NCBI GenBank assembly: GCA_030433135.1
Contig: JAUILF010000011.1
Location: forward strand, 1 to 35,664
DNA from: Bacteroidia bacterium
GTDB lineage: Bacteria > Bacteroidota > Bacteroidia > Chitinophagales > Saprospiraceae
Direction of reading: 5' to 3'
DNA length: 35,664 nucleotides
In this document: positions 7,542 through 15,008 of the stretch, piece after piece
Layout: each line of letters begins with the position of its first letter
Numbering within the stretch: the first letter of the stretch is position 1
Program-made: the position numbers and the translations under genes
Notes under the pieces: model-generated
What the model saw: the letters and a program-made list of their open reading frames with translations, nothing else
Databases searched by the model: none
What the model was told of the DNA's origin: nothing

Positions 7542-8567
7542 TTATTTTTTCCCTGGCAAAACACCAAACAATCGATATACCTCAGATATCTCATCCAGCA
7601 TCTTTCCCGGTGAAAAATCCGCAGCACCTACTTTCGCAACATTCGTACAGAGAGCGTTGTAATTACTTCTGAATGCATCGATCGCTACTGAAAGTGTATT
7701 CAGATCAAAACTGTGCACTACCTCCCCTAAGGTCTGTTGGCTTACATAATCTGACATGGCAATAGAACTACTTATAATCACCGGTTTGGCTGCGGCCAAT
7801 GATTCAACCAGTGAATGAGGATAGTCCTTTACCAGCTCGGGAAATTTTGAGAGCAGAACTGTACCATGTGCCCTTTGCAGGTACCTGTTTATATCTACCC
7901 GCTCGTTAATCACTTCTACCCTGTCTCCCACGCCCCTTTTCCTGATGCGAATCATGAGATCCTCGCACATCAATCCCCTCCAAAGAAATATCAACCGAAG
8001 ATTTTTGTCTTTTCTCGCCAGATCAAGTAGCATATCCACACCCTTGGTCACAAACTGTGACTTCTCCCATGGTGCCGAAGCCATCAGGAGGGTCAAATCC
8101 TGGTCCAGGGGTTTTTCAGATGGAAGAATCTTGCCGGTATCAACACCCGTTCTGATGACTTTAAAATGTTGAAACCCCCAATCAGCAAGCCTGGCTCCAT
8201 CACGTTCATTACCTACGATGATATAATCCAACTTCTTCAACTTATCCAGGTAAAGACCTCGTCGCTGAGGCAAACCTGCCTGTACTGTTGCAATAATAGG
8301 ATTACTCAATCTCCGAAAGATCGAATAGTATTTCAAACTGGGTATGAAGACATGGTTTAACCTGGTACGCTGCTGATATTTTCTCAATTCATGTAGGACA
8401 TGCCACCCGTAAAGGGCCCGCGGTATATGGCTTGATGGATTTCGCAACGGGTAAAGGCTGAGCTCCATGCCACCAAATTTTTGCCTGAGTAGCGCAGTTT
8501 CCTGAAAGGTAGCATCGGTTTGATACACTTTGGGGGGAGGGGCCGTATGTAGATACAATACTGACAA
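7542..8567 (-). CDS. GT-B fold glycosyltransferase (GT1/GT4-like)
   Basis: The 341-residue protein opens with VLYLHTAPPP, has a Rossmann-like N-terminal half (IIATVQAGLP near 90-100; YIIVGNERDG near 115-124), a linker, and a second domain with LLMASAPWEKSQFVTKGVDM (about 160-179). The C-terminal nucleotide-sugar site reads PHSLVESLAAAKPVIISSS (250-268), the usual E-x7-E-like region of GT4 enzymes. It probably transfers a sugar from an activated donor during polysaccharide assembly in the cytoplasm. The start is taken as TTG at 8567; a stop lies two codons upstream and no ATG is available before the first beta strand. Its substrate is unknown. Confidence 0.85.
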   Translation of the reverse strand: MSVLYLHTAPPPKVYQTDATFQETALLRQKFGGMELSLYPLRNPSSHIPRALYGWHVLHELRKYQQRTRLNHVFIPSLKYYSIFRRLSNPIIATVQAGLPQRRGLYLDKLKKLDYIIVGNERDGARLADWGFQHFKVIRTGVDTGKILPSEKPLDQDLTLLMASAPWEKSQFVTKGVDMLLDLARKDKNLRLIFLWRGLMCEDLMIRIRKRGVGDRVEVINERVDINRYLQRAHGTVLLSKFPELVKDYPHSLVESLAAAKPVIISSSIAMSDYVSQQTLGEVVHSFDLNTLSVAIDAFRSNYNALCTNVAKVGAADFSPGKMLDEISEVYRLFGVLPGKK

Positions 8568-8645
8568 AATATCTTACTCAATGATGAAAGTCTACCAAGA
8601 TAAGTACTTCTTCAATCCCCTGAAAACTGTAAATCCTAGACAGAC

Positions 8646-9575
8646 TCACAGAAAGTACCTGTTTTGATTACCAAATATCCCTGAGAGGCCATGATAAACG
8701 GCTAACCTGGTGGCACGGGCTGATGGCCATTTGCCACTAAGAAGGAAGGAAACATATTGCCTGGCAGCTCTTATGGTCCATTGTCGACAAAGTGATGTCC
8801 GTTTATCTGAATGGTGCTTTTTGACATGAAGAAACCTGTTTCTGAAATTGTAGTAAAGGTAAAGGGACGACCTCCTTGCTGTTGAATCATCTGAAATATC
8901 ATGCTCAGCTAATACCCTGGAATCTACCTTGATCTTATACCCGGCCATCCTGGCTCTTTGACAAAAATCAGCAATCTCACCACTGAAAAAATAAGCTTCA
9001 TCCAGCAATCCAACCCGGTTGATCAGTGTAGATTGGAAAAGAAAGCTCATACCGGGAACATAGTATACATCAACCAGGCCATTTGAATTCTGTTGTCCAC
9101 TTGAGGTTTGCCTGGTATTTAAATACAGACCCGGATCCTTACCGCCTCTAAGATACTCTTCCCTACCCTTGCGCTTTTCACATACCACCGGCCCCACTAC
9201 TCCAGTTTCGGTATCATCCTGCAGATTGGAAAGTAGAGTAATCACTGCCGATTCTTCAATAGATGCATCTGTGTTAAGTAACAGTATGTACTTGTAATCA
9301 AGACTGACGAGATGCTGAATTCCCACGTTATTACCACCCGCAAATCCCAGATTCTCGTCATTCCGAATCAAAGAATCTTGTGGAAGGGCCCCAATGAGTC
9401 TCTGCCGGTCACGTTCATCAGAAGCATTATCCACCACAATCAGATGGGGTTTCAAGGTACTCCATTGTTGCAAATCCAGAAACTTTTTGATCGTCTGATC
9501 TGAGTCATTCCAATTGAGCAGGACGACACCCAATTTTCCCTGCAAACTCTCCAGTGTTCCCATACCTGATCCCAT
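8646..9575 (-). CDS. GT2 family glycosyltransferase
   Basis: A 309-residue GT-A enzyme with LGVVLLNWNDSDQT (about 15-28), IVVDNASDE (46-54), NDENLGFAGGNNVGI (about 72-86) and the metal-binding LLLNTDAS (98-105). VPGMSFLFQ and GEIADFCQRARMAGYKI follow, which place it in the same rhamnosyltransferase-like branch as the gene at 4959-6002. It lies 78 bp upstream of the GT-B gene on the same strand and is probably co-transcribed with it. Two ATG codons are possible (9575 and 9563). The second leaves MGTLESLQGKLGVV, which is also reasonable. Donor and acceptor are unknown. Confidence 0.88.
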   Translation of the reverse strand: MGSGMGTLESLQGKLGVVLLNWNDSDQTIKKFLDLQQWSTLKPHLIVVDNASDERDRQRLIGALPQDSLIRNDENLGFAGGNNVGIQHLVSLDYKYILLLNTDASIEESAVITLLSNLQDDTETGVVGPVVCEKRKGREEYLRGGKDPGLYLNTRQTSSGQQNSNGLVDVYYVPGMSFLFQSTLINRVGLLDEAYFFSGEIADFCQRARMAGYKIKVDSRVLAEHDISDDSTARRSSLYLYYNFRNRFLHVKKHHSDKRTSLCRQWTIRAARQYVSFLLSGKWPSARATRLAVYHGLSGIFGNQNRYFL

Positions 9576-9608
9576 GAGGTTAAAGGTAAGGTTTAGGGGT
9601 TGAGATGT

Positions 9609-9810
9609 CTAGGAGACCGTTGAAAAACCCATCTCGCGCTGAAGTATCAAAAAAACATTTATATCTTCCTATAATGCCAGCCGCTCTCCTTGCGCCTGAC
9701 ATCGTTGATTCTCAGTCAGATACAAACTCGGTATCTTTCTTCGGCTCGCCTTGTCAGGCACAACGATTTACGGCTGCAGCATCAACCTGAGTTTATCAAC
9801 AGTCTCCTAG
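9609..9810. mobile_element. MITE-like non-autonomous element with 18-bp inverted ends and CTAG flanks
   Basis: The left end reads CTAG then GAGACCGTTGAAAAACCC. The reverse complement of the right end reads CTAG then GAGACTGTTGATAAACTC, so the 18-bp ends differ at three positions. CTAG lies at both outer edges (9609-9612 and 9807-9810), as a 4-bp target duplication would. A 12-bp direct repeat, TAGGGGTTGAGA, also surrounds it (9594-9605 and 9808-9819). The interior of about 160 bp has no transposase. The terminal GAGACTGTTGA motif resembles ends of IS1182-like elements from memory; the parent is not in this window. Confidence 0.6.
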
Positions 9811-10016
9811 GGGTTGAGAAACTTTATGAGAGAGTATATAAATAATGCATCCGTTCCTACCACTGAGGCCACCCATGCAGTTCGCAGTCCTCAGCTCCCA
9901 GTCTTCAGAACTCAGAGGCAGCTCTTCGTTGCTTACCCGCAGTAGCTCTAACTCGGGTTTAGGTGTTGAGACGTTGAAAGTATAAGTATTGAAAAACCAA
10001 ACTCAAGGGGAATCAA

Positions 10017-10124
10017 CCCACTTTTAACCAGGAAAGTGCAGCATCAATTTAAGGAATAAGAAATATGTATCTTTCTGATTAACTGACAATTGTCCCCCTT
10101 GAGGGGGATTAAGGGGGTGGAATA
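10017..10124. repeat. Dispersed intergenic repeats B and A, joined copy
   Basis: Positions 10017-10055 match 2537-2575 with one difference, and 10044-10124 match 2347-2427, including an identical 35-bp end block (10090-10124). Here the two are fused into one 108-bp unit. Confidence 0.75.
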
Positions 10125-10230
10125 CAAGGCACCTTCCAAGGCTCCAGAGGAGCCTGACCTTTGTAGCCCTTTGTATGGAATGTAACTGAAGCCCCAGCGG
10201 GGTGACACCTTGTTGGCATAGCTCGTCATG

Positions 10231-10360
10231 AAACCCAGTCAAGCCGTTGCCGGTGACATTGTCAGAATCACTGATAACACGGATTCTTGGGATTTCACTG
10301 ATTTTGCCCCCTTCATTATTTGCCATTTCGTTTTAAACCTTAAACCCAGTCAAGCCGTTG
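10231..10360. repeat. 19-bp direct repeat pair
   Basis: AAACCCAGTCAAGCCGTTG occurs at 10231-10249 and 10342-10360, 111 bp apart. A degenerate trace (GTCAAGCC) follows near 10388. No coding role is evident. Confidence 0.65.
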
Positions 10361-10464
10361 TGGGCCAGCCTTAAACCTATCAACGAAGTCAAGCCATAGC
10401 GTGTAGGCATTTGCGTGGAAAAATTTTCCTGCCATAGCTGATCAACTAACACCCAATCTTATCG

Positions 10465-10472
10465 TATCTTTG
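10465..10472 (+). promoter_or_regulatory. Bacteroidota -7 promoter element match
   Basis: TATCTTTG is an exact match to the TAnnTTTG -7 consensus of the Bacteroidota primary sigma factor. A clear TTG-type -33 box is not seen at the normal distance. If it is used, transcription would start about 210 bp upstream of the protease gene and leave a long leader. Confidence 0.35.
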
Positions 10473-10689
10473 CAATGTGCCTAGCCGGATATATGTCCTG
10501 GCAAAGCACACGGCACAATATTTGTGTTATTCCCACACCACCATCTGACTACAGTTTTATTGACCGGGAAATTCCCAGGTCTGGTACGAACATGCTCAAT
10601 GCTAAAGGTTTTGACTTTACCAGGTAAGTGATCCTGGTGATCGAAACCTGATTGCTTTATGATGTTGTGTTACGAACCGATTGTTACAG

Positions 10690-12207
10690 ATGAAGAAAGG
10701 ATACTTTGCCTCAAACCTGACTTTACTATTGTTATGCATGGCCCGCCCATTGTACGGGTTGGACTTCGATGTGCCCGATAGTACCAATGGACATGTATGG
10801 TTAAACAAACTGGGTCTACTTGCGATGTTTGCCACCCTTGCAGGTACTATGATGGCACAGGTACAGACGCTTGCAGATCATGAGCTGCAGGATCCCATGG
10901 TGAAAACCGTAGAACTCGACCAGGTTTTCAGACAATACGAAGTGGTGAAATTCCCTATTCGTAGACTATATAACGAAGTAAATGCCCCGGAATTCGACCA
11001 GCAGGTGGACTGGCAATTGGGTTCCCACCGGCTGCAGGGAAAACTTGTTCTACATGATGTGCGATCAGCGGACTACTCGCTGGAGTTACTCACAGACCAC
11101 GGAGTAGTCGAAGTGGATCAAGGAGCATGTTCCACTTACCGGGGGGTATCGACCAGTGGAGGAGAAATCCGCCTTACCATTACAGACAACAACATCTCCG
11201 GTTTCTTCACTAATGAGGAAGGAAAGGAAATATATATTCAGCCGGCTGGTGAAATTACCAGAAGAAACACACCCGGTCACCTTATATACAAAGAGGAGGA
11301 TGTCATCCGGGATCCCCTGAAAAGATGTGGCTCAACTCACAGACACCGAAAGTCTCCCCAAAAAACAAGTAGCAGTTCACCACAACACAGCAGAGCAGCC
11401 ACTTGTGTGCAGGCACAGGTAGCTATAGCAGCAGATTACCAGCTGTATAAGGAGTTTGGAAACAATGCCAATGCCGTTCAAAACTATCTACTCAACCTGA
11501 AAAACCTGCAGGAAGATAGTTACGACTTCTATCCCATCCGGTTTCAGGTAGTCAAAGTTGTCATTGCCACCAGTGACCAGGCTGATCCCTGGACAGACAG
11601 TGAAGTTGCCAACGATCTGCTGGATGACTTTTGTTGCTGGGCAGGGACAGGGAACAGTAATCAACTCAATTGTAGTGGAAGTAATGGATTTGGAATAACC
11701 CATGACCTCGGTGAATTATGGACAGGAAGGACATTCAATGGTTCGACAGTCGGAGTAGCCTGGGTTGGTACAGTTTGCAACAGTATGTTCCGTTACAGTG
11801 TCAATCAGTATCTGTCGACCGTGGATGAAAACCGGGTACTGATTTCGCATGAGCAGGGGCACAACTTTGGTGCCGGTCATGTAACCGGAGAGTATATTAT
11901 GGGAAGTTATGTAGATCCGGATGCGGTTAACTTTACGATAGGTAATCAGAATCTGATTAGTGCGGAGGTAGGCTCTGTATCCTGCTTATCAGGTTGTTCT
12001 GGTGCCAATACCAACTGCCCGGGCACAGTAACCGTTCAAAATTCCACAGCTACAGGGAACCACCGGGCCGGGACCCGGATCAATACTTCAGGATCTATCA
12101 ATCTGAATGGTAATGCCATGTACGATGCACCTACTGTGGAGATCAACAGTGGATTCACAGTGGGCGTTGGAAAGACCTTTGAGATTAGGAGTCAGGGATG
12201 CAACTAG
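10690..12207 (+). CDS. Secreted metzincin metalloprotease (reprolysin-like) with two N-terminal hydrophobic segments
   Basis: From the ATG at 10690 the product has 505 residues; an in-frame TTG at 10681 would add three. The first 23 residues already look like a signal peptide (MKKGYFASNLTLLLLCMARP), yet a second signal-like segment, LNKLGLLAMFATLAGTMMAQ, follows at about residues 38-57. The prodomain resembles that of the protease at 2877-4688 and has a possible switch cysteine in PLKRCGST (C213). The active site is HEQGHNFGAGH (387-397), an exact HExxHxxGxxH metzincin motif, with Met-turn YIMGSY (402-407). The last 60 residues form a module like the end of the other protease (SGFTVGVGKTFEI, ending GCN). 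It should work outside the cell; the target is unknown. Confidence 0.88.
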   Translation: MKKGYFASNLTLLLLCMARPLYGLDFDVPDSTNGHVWLNKLGLLAMFATLAGTMMAQVQTLADHELQDPMVKTVELDQVFRQYEVVKFPIRRLYNEVNAPEFDQQVDWQLGSHRLQGKLVLHDVRSADYSLELLTDHGVVEVDQGACSTYRGVSTSGGEIRLTITDNNISGFFTNEEGKEIYIQPAGEITRRNTPGHLIYKEEDVIRDPLKRCGSTHRHRKSPQKTSSSSPQHSRAATCVQAQVAIAADYQLYKEFGNNANAVQNYLLNLKNLQEDSYDFYPIRFQVVKVVIATSDQADPWTDSEVANDLLDDFCCWAGTGNSNQLNCSGSNGFGITHDLGELWTGRTFNGSTVGVAWVGTVCNSMFRYSVNQYLSTVDENRVLISHEQGHNFGAGHVTGEYIMGSYVDPDAVNFTIGNQNLISAEVGSVSCLSGCSGANTNCPGTVTVQNSTATGNHRAGTRINTSGSINLNGNAMYDAPTVEINSGFTVGVGKTFEIRSQGCN

Positions 12208-12209
12208 AA

Positions 12210-12582
12210 CGGTGGATGGTTATCGGTCGTCGGTCGTCGGCAACTAGCAACCGACTGGTGGACGTCAACCCACCCCACCGCTGTACAATTGTAGAAAGTA
12301 AGCTTTGCAAGTCATTCTGGTCATCCCTCGCGACAACCTACCCCACCAGCCTCTGGCTGGCAACCCGCTGCCGGTTTACCAGTTCCGATCAGCCTTAGGC
12401 TGGCCTATGGCCGGCCATGTAAGTTTAGAAGTGCCAACCAGGTACAGTCCGGTATTCGCGAACCCAGCCTTGATTGAAACCCACACGCATTCTCGAGTTC
12501 CATGTTGAAAGTAGACCCTTGTGAGACACCCTGGTTATCTTAACAACCCTTCCGGCGACCGACCACCGGCAACCGACCACCG
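12210..12582. repeat. Imperfect 31-bp inverted repeats flanking about 310 bp, in the 12.2-12.97 kb gap
   Basis: The CGG/TCG-rich block at 12210-12240 matches the reverse complement of 12552-12582 at about 24 of 31 positions. The right arm is also a tandem of a 14-bp unit (CCGGCGACCGACCA). The DNA between has no recognisable gene but holds a CAGCCTCTGGCTGG unit (12347-12360) whose reverse complement recurs at 25415 and 28339. The rest of this 758-bp gap (to 12965) is AT-rich upstream sequence of the next gene. Confidence 0.5.
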
Positions 12583-12819
12583 TCTCAGTCTGGCATTAAT
12601 TTTGATTGCATTTCAAATACCATGAGTAGGATTTGTGCGTTATATCGATGTTCCGCAATACTGAACACCTCTCAAGCGGATCCAATATACGCACCACACA
12701 TCTCGATTTTTCAGACAAAACAGGTACTTTTCCGGGCAAATTCACCCTTTTGGGTGATGATCAGAGCCAAGAGAGTTCCTATATTTGTTACTGTAAGACA
12801 AAGAAAACACTGACAATCT

Positions 12820-12851
12820 ACACTTTAAGTACATTTTTGGACCTAAAGTGT
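12820..12851 (+). promoter_or_regulatory. Inverted repeat upstream of the S74/T9SS surface-protein gene
   Basis: ACACTTTAAGT (12820-12830) pairs with ACCTAAAGTGT (12841-12851), with 10 of 11 positions complementary and a 10-nt spacer. It lies about 115 bp before the start codon and could be an operator or a leader-RNA hairpin. A weaker palindrome, TACC-T6-GGTA, follows at 12877-12890. Confidence 0.4.
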
Positions 12852-12965
12852 GGAGATTCCAGAGAAAACTTTATCTTACCTTTTTTGGTAAACACACTAG
12901 AAAACACTGAGAAAATTCATTCATTCACCAAACAATCACTTCAGACCACAAAAATTTGAAATATC

Positions 12966-14141
12966 ATGAAAAGGACAATTTTTACACTCTTTCTTTGCGC
13001 TTTGGCCTATGTCGGTTTTGGACAGGCTTTGAAAGTAGCTGCTGACGCCAATGTTGGTATAGGAGTTGCAGCTCCAACACAGAAGCTAGATGTTGATGGA
13101 AACGTTATTATTCCAAATAATCAATATTACATGTCGTTCCGTTCAGATGGAAGTACACCTCATCAGGCATTTGGTATGGATGCAAACAATGACATTGTAT
13201 TCAACCGATCCGCGATAGTTGCAAATGCTACTTCTAGTTTGATTTTTGGTACCGCCGATGGGGTAATTGATCTCCGTGATAAAGCAAACAGCGTTATGAT
13301 GAGAGTTCGTTCTTCGGATGGATTTGTTGGCGTGGGGACAAACACTCCATCACAGGCTTTGCATCTTGCATTTGGCAATGCGGCTAAACCCGGCGGCGGA
13401 AGCTGGTTAGGCACATCTGATAAAAGGGCCAAGAAAAATATAAAGGATTATGAAGATGGTTTAGAGGAAATACTCAAGATCAAGCCTGTTACATATGAGT
13501 ACAATGGCAAATTTGGCACGGAAAATTCAGGTAGTCAGTATGTTGGCGTAATTGCTCAAGAAATGCAAGAAATTGCACCATATACAGTCAAAAAAGCAAC
13601 ATTTAAGAACATTAGTTCCACCTATACTGCAGCGAGAGGAACTGAAGAAAGAATTGTTTCAGAAGAAGACTATCTTACATATGATGGAACCGCTATTACA
13701 TACATGTTAGTTAATGCAATTAAGGAACAACATGCTATTATTGAGGAAAAAGAAGATAGAATTATTGAATTGGAAGATCAAGTTGCCGAGATAAGATCAA
13801 TAGTGGATGAACTAGCTGGCTCACCTAGTACAAATCAGGCTCGATTTCAGTCTACGGTTAACTTAACAAAGTACGACTTGGCAAATCTCGAGCAAAATAG
13901 ACCTAATCCCTTTAGTTCTGCCACAGCTATCGATTATGTGATACCTTCAGATGCCAATAATGCTCAAATACAGATATTCGATGTACAAGGAAGGTTGATT
14001 AAATCAACTGCTTTAGATCATACGGGAGAGGGCACTCTTAACGTAAACACCAATGGGACACTTTCGCCAGGAAGTTACAACTACTCTCTTATAATAGATG
14101 GTAAAGTCACTGCAACGAAGAAGATGGTAATTTCACAGTAA
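12966..14141 (+). CDS. T9SS-exported surface protein with S74 intramolecular-chaperone domain
   Basis: The 391-residue protein starts with a signal peptide (1 to about 20, ending GFGQ). The N-terminal part has repeats of the type VGIGxxxPxQKLDVDGN (about 29-46) and VGVGTNTPSQALHL (121-134), typical of Bacteroidota tail-fibre-like surface proteins. A peptidase S74 (endosialidase-type chaperone) domain begins at GTSDKRAKKNI. S151 and K156 have the Ser-x4-Lys spacing of the self-cleaving dyad known from phage tailspikes. A coiled coil (about 252-285) follows, then a C-terminal T9SS type A sorting domain (PNPFSSATAIDYVIP onward, about 313-391). An intrinsic terminator lies 36 bp after the stop. 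Ligand and function are unknown; the gene is AT-richer than the protease gene upstream. Confidence 0.88.
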   Translation: MKRTIFTLFLCALAYVGFGQALKVAADANVGIGVAAPTQKLDVDGNVIIPNNQYYMSFRSDGSTPHQAFGMDANNDIVFNRSAIVANATSSLIFGTADGVIDLRDKANSVMMRVRSSDGFVGVGTNTPSQALHLAFGNAAKPGGGSWLGTSDKRAKKNIKDYEDGLEEILKIKPVTYEYNGKFGTENSGSQYVGVIAQEMQEIAPYTVKKATFKNISSTYTAARGTEERIVSEEDYLTYDGTAITYMLVNAIKEQHAIIEEKEDRIIELEDQVAEIRSIVDELAGSPSTNQARFQSTVNLTKYDLANLEQNRPNPFSSATAIDYVIPSDANNAQIQIFDVQGRLIKSTALDHTGEGTLNVNTNGTLSPGSYNYSLIIDGKVTATKKMVISQ

Positions 14142-14177
14142 CAGTTTGACAAAGAAAGTTACAAGCAGATAAAATGA

Positions 14178-14205
14178 GGGAAGAATGTCTAACATTCTTC
14201 CCTTT
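14178..14205 (+). terminator. Intrinsic terminator after the S74 surface-protein gene
   Basis: GGGAAGAATGT (14178-14188) pairs perfectly with ACATTCTTCCC (14192-14202) around a 3-nt loop, followed by TTT. It starts 37 bp after the stop codon at 14141. This is the clearest terminator in the window. Confidence 0.8.
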
Positions 14206-14272
14206 GGTAGTCAGCCATATATTCATTCCAACTATCTGATAGTAAATTCTATTAAAAGTATTCTGAAATTAA

Positions 14273-14923
14273 ATGAATAGCCTATCCTTAAAATATTCCA
14301 AATATGGTTGCTATTTCTTAAATACTGATGAATTTTCAGCCGATAACTCTAGGACTATATTAGTAAGTGGGATGTCAAGAGGTGGAACGTCACTGATTGC
14401 AAGTATAATTCATGACCTAGGTATTCCTATGGGAAGAGATTATGGAAATTTTGAAGATCCCGCACTTGGTAGCGCCTATGACTCAGGCGACTGGCAGCTA
14501 CTAACTAGAATCATTGCTGAACGTGACTCCTTTCAAAAGTCATGGGGGTGGAAAAGGCCAAGTTTTCGACACGACCTCACTAGGGTAGCTGCTCTTGTCC
14601 ACAACCCACACGTAATAATAATATACAAAGATCCACTTTCTATTGCAGAGAGAAAGCTCGAGCTAGGATATTCTTTTCAATCATCTCTAGGCAGCATTAC
14701 AAAATCATATGCTGAAATGACTCAGAGTGCACTTTCTCTCAAATCACCTTTAATGCTAGTTTCATACGAAGCATCCCAAATAACATCGAGCAAACTCGTC
14801 GAAACCATAGCTGAATTTGTTGGTATTAGTGACAAGAGAATTATTCAAAATGCCATAAGTAATCAAGAGAATAATCACTCACAATACTTAACTGCGTTTA
14901 ACAAATTAAAATCGAAAGAGTAG
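14273..14923 (+). CDS. Small sulfotransferase-like P-loop protein
   Basis: This 216-residue protein has the 5'-phosphosulfate-binding loop TILVSGMSRGGTSL (28-41), close to the xxGxxRSGTS motif of bacterial sulfotransferases. The later IIYKDPLSIAERK (116-128) sits where the 3'-phosphate-binding motif of PAPS enzymes lies. It is related to the N-terminal domain of the giant protein encoded convergently 85 bp downstream (VVGMHRSGTSLVSG there). The family moves sulfate from PAPS onto hydroxyl or amino groups, often of sugars. The protein is short for the family (commonly 250-300) and lacks a clear second acidic region, so activity is not assured. An AT-rich gene. Confidence 0.75.
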   Translation: MNSLSLKYSKYGCYFLNTDEFSADNSRTILVSGMSRGGTSLIASIIHDLGIPMGRDYGNFEDPALGSAYDSGDWQLLTRIIAERDSFQKSWGWKRPSFRHDLTRVAALVHNPHVIIIYKDPLSIAERKLELGYSFQSSLGSITKSYAEMTQSALSLKSPLMLVSYEASQITSSKLVETIAEFVGISDKRIIQNAISNQENNHSQYLTAFNKLKSKE

Positions 14924-15008
14924 TAATCTGTTTAGCTCTTTACTCCCTTTTATTGTTGAATCCTAGGAATTCACATTAATGACATTTTCCAAAATTTGCC
15001 ATGTCTCT

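Larger units (their letters stand above)
9576..10680. other. Long gap with a MITE-like element, repeats and a possible promoter
   Basis: This gap of about 1.1 kb separates two divergent genes. It contains a short inverted-repeat element (9609-9810), a joined copy of repeats B and A (10017-10124), a 19-bp direct repeat (10231-10249 and 10342-10360), and a -7 promoter match at 10465-10472. The last 200 bp before the protease gene has a 50-codon reading frame of unknown worth (10475-10627). No full gene was found. Confidence 0.6.

Noticed and set aside
10024-10326. 100-codon reverse frame in the 9.6-10.7 kb gap
   Set aside because: It runs through dispersed repeats A and B and a direct repeat; the translation is a product of repeat sequence.
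12633-12959. 108-codon forward frame before the S74 protein gene
   Set aside because: It overlaps the hairpin and promoter region, has unusual composition and resembles no known protein.
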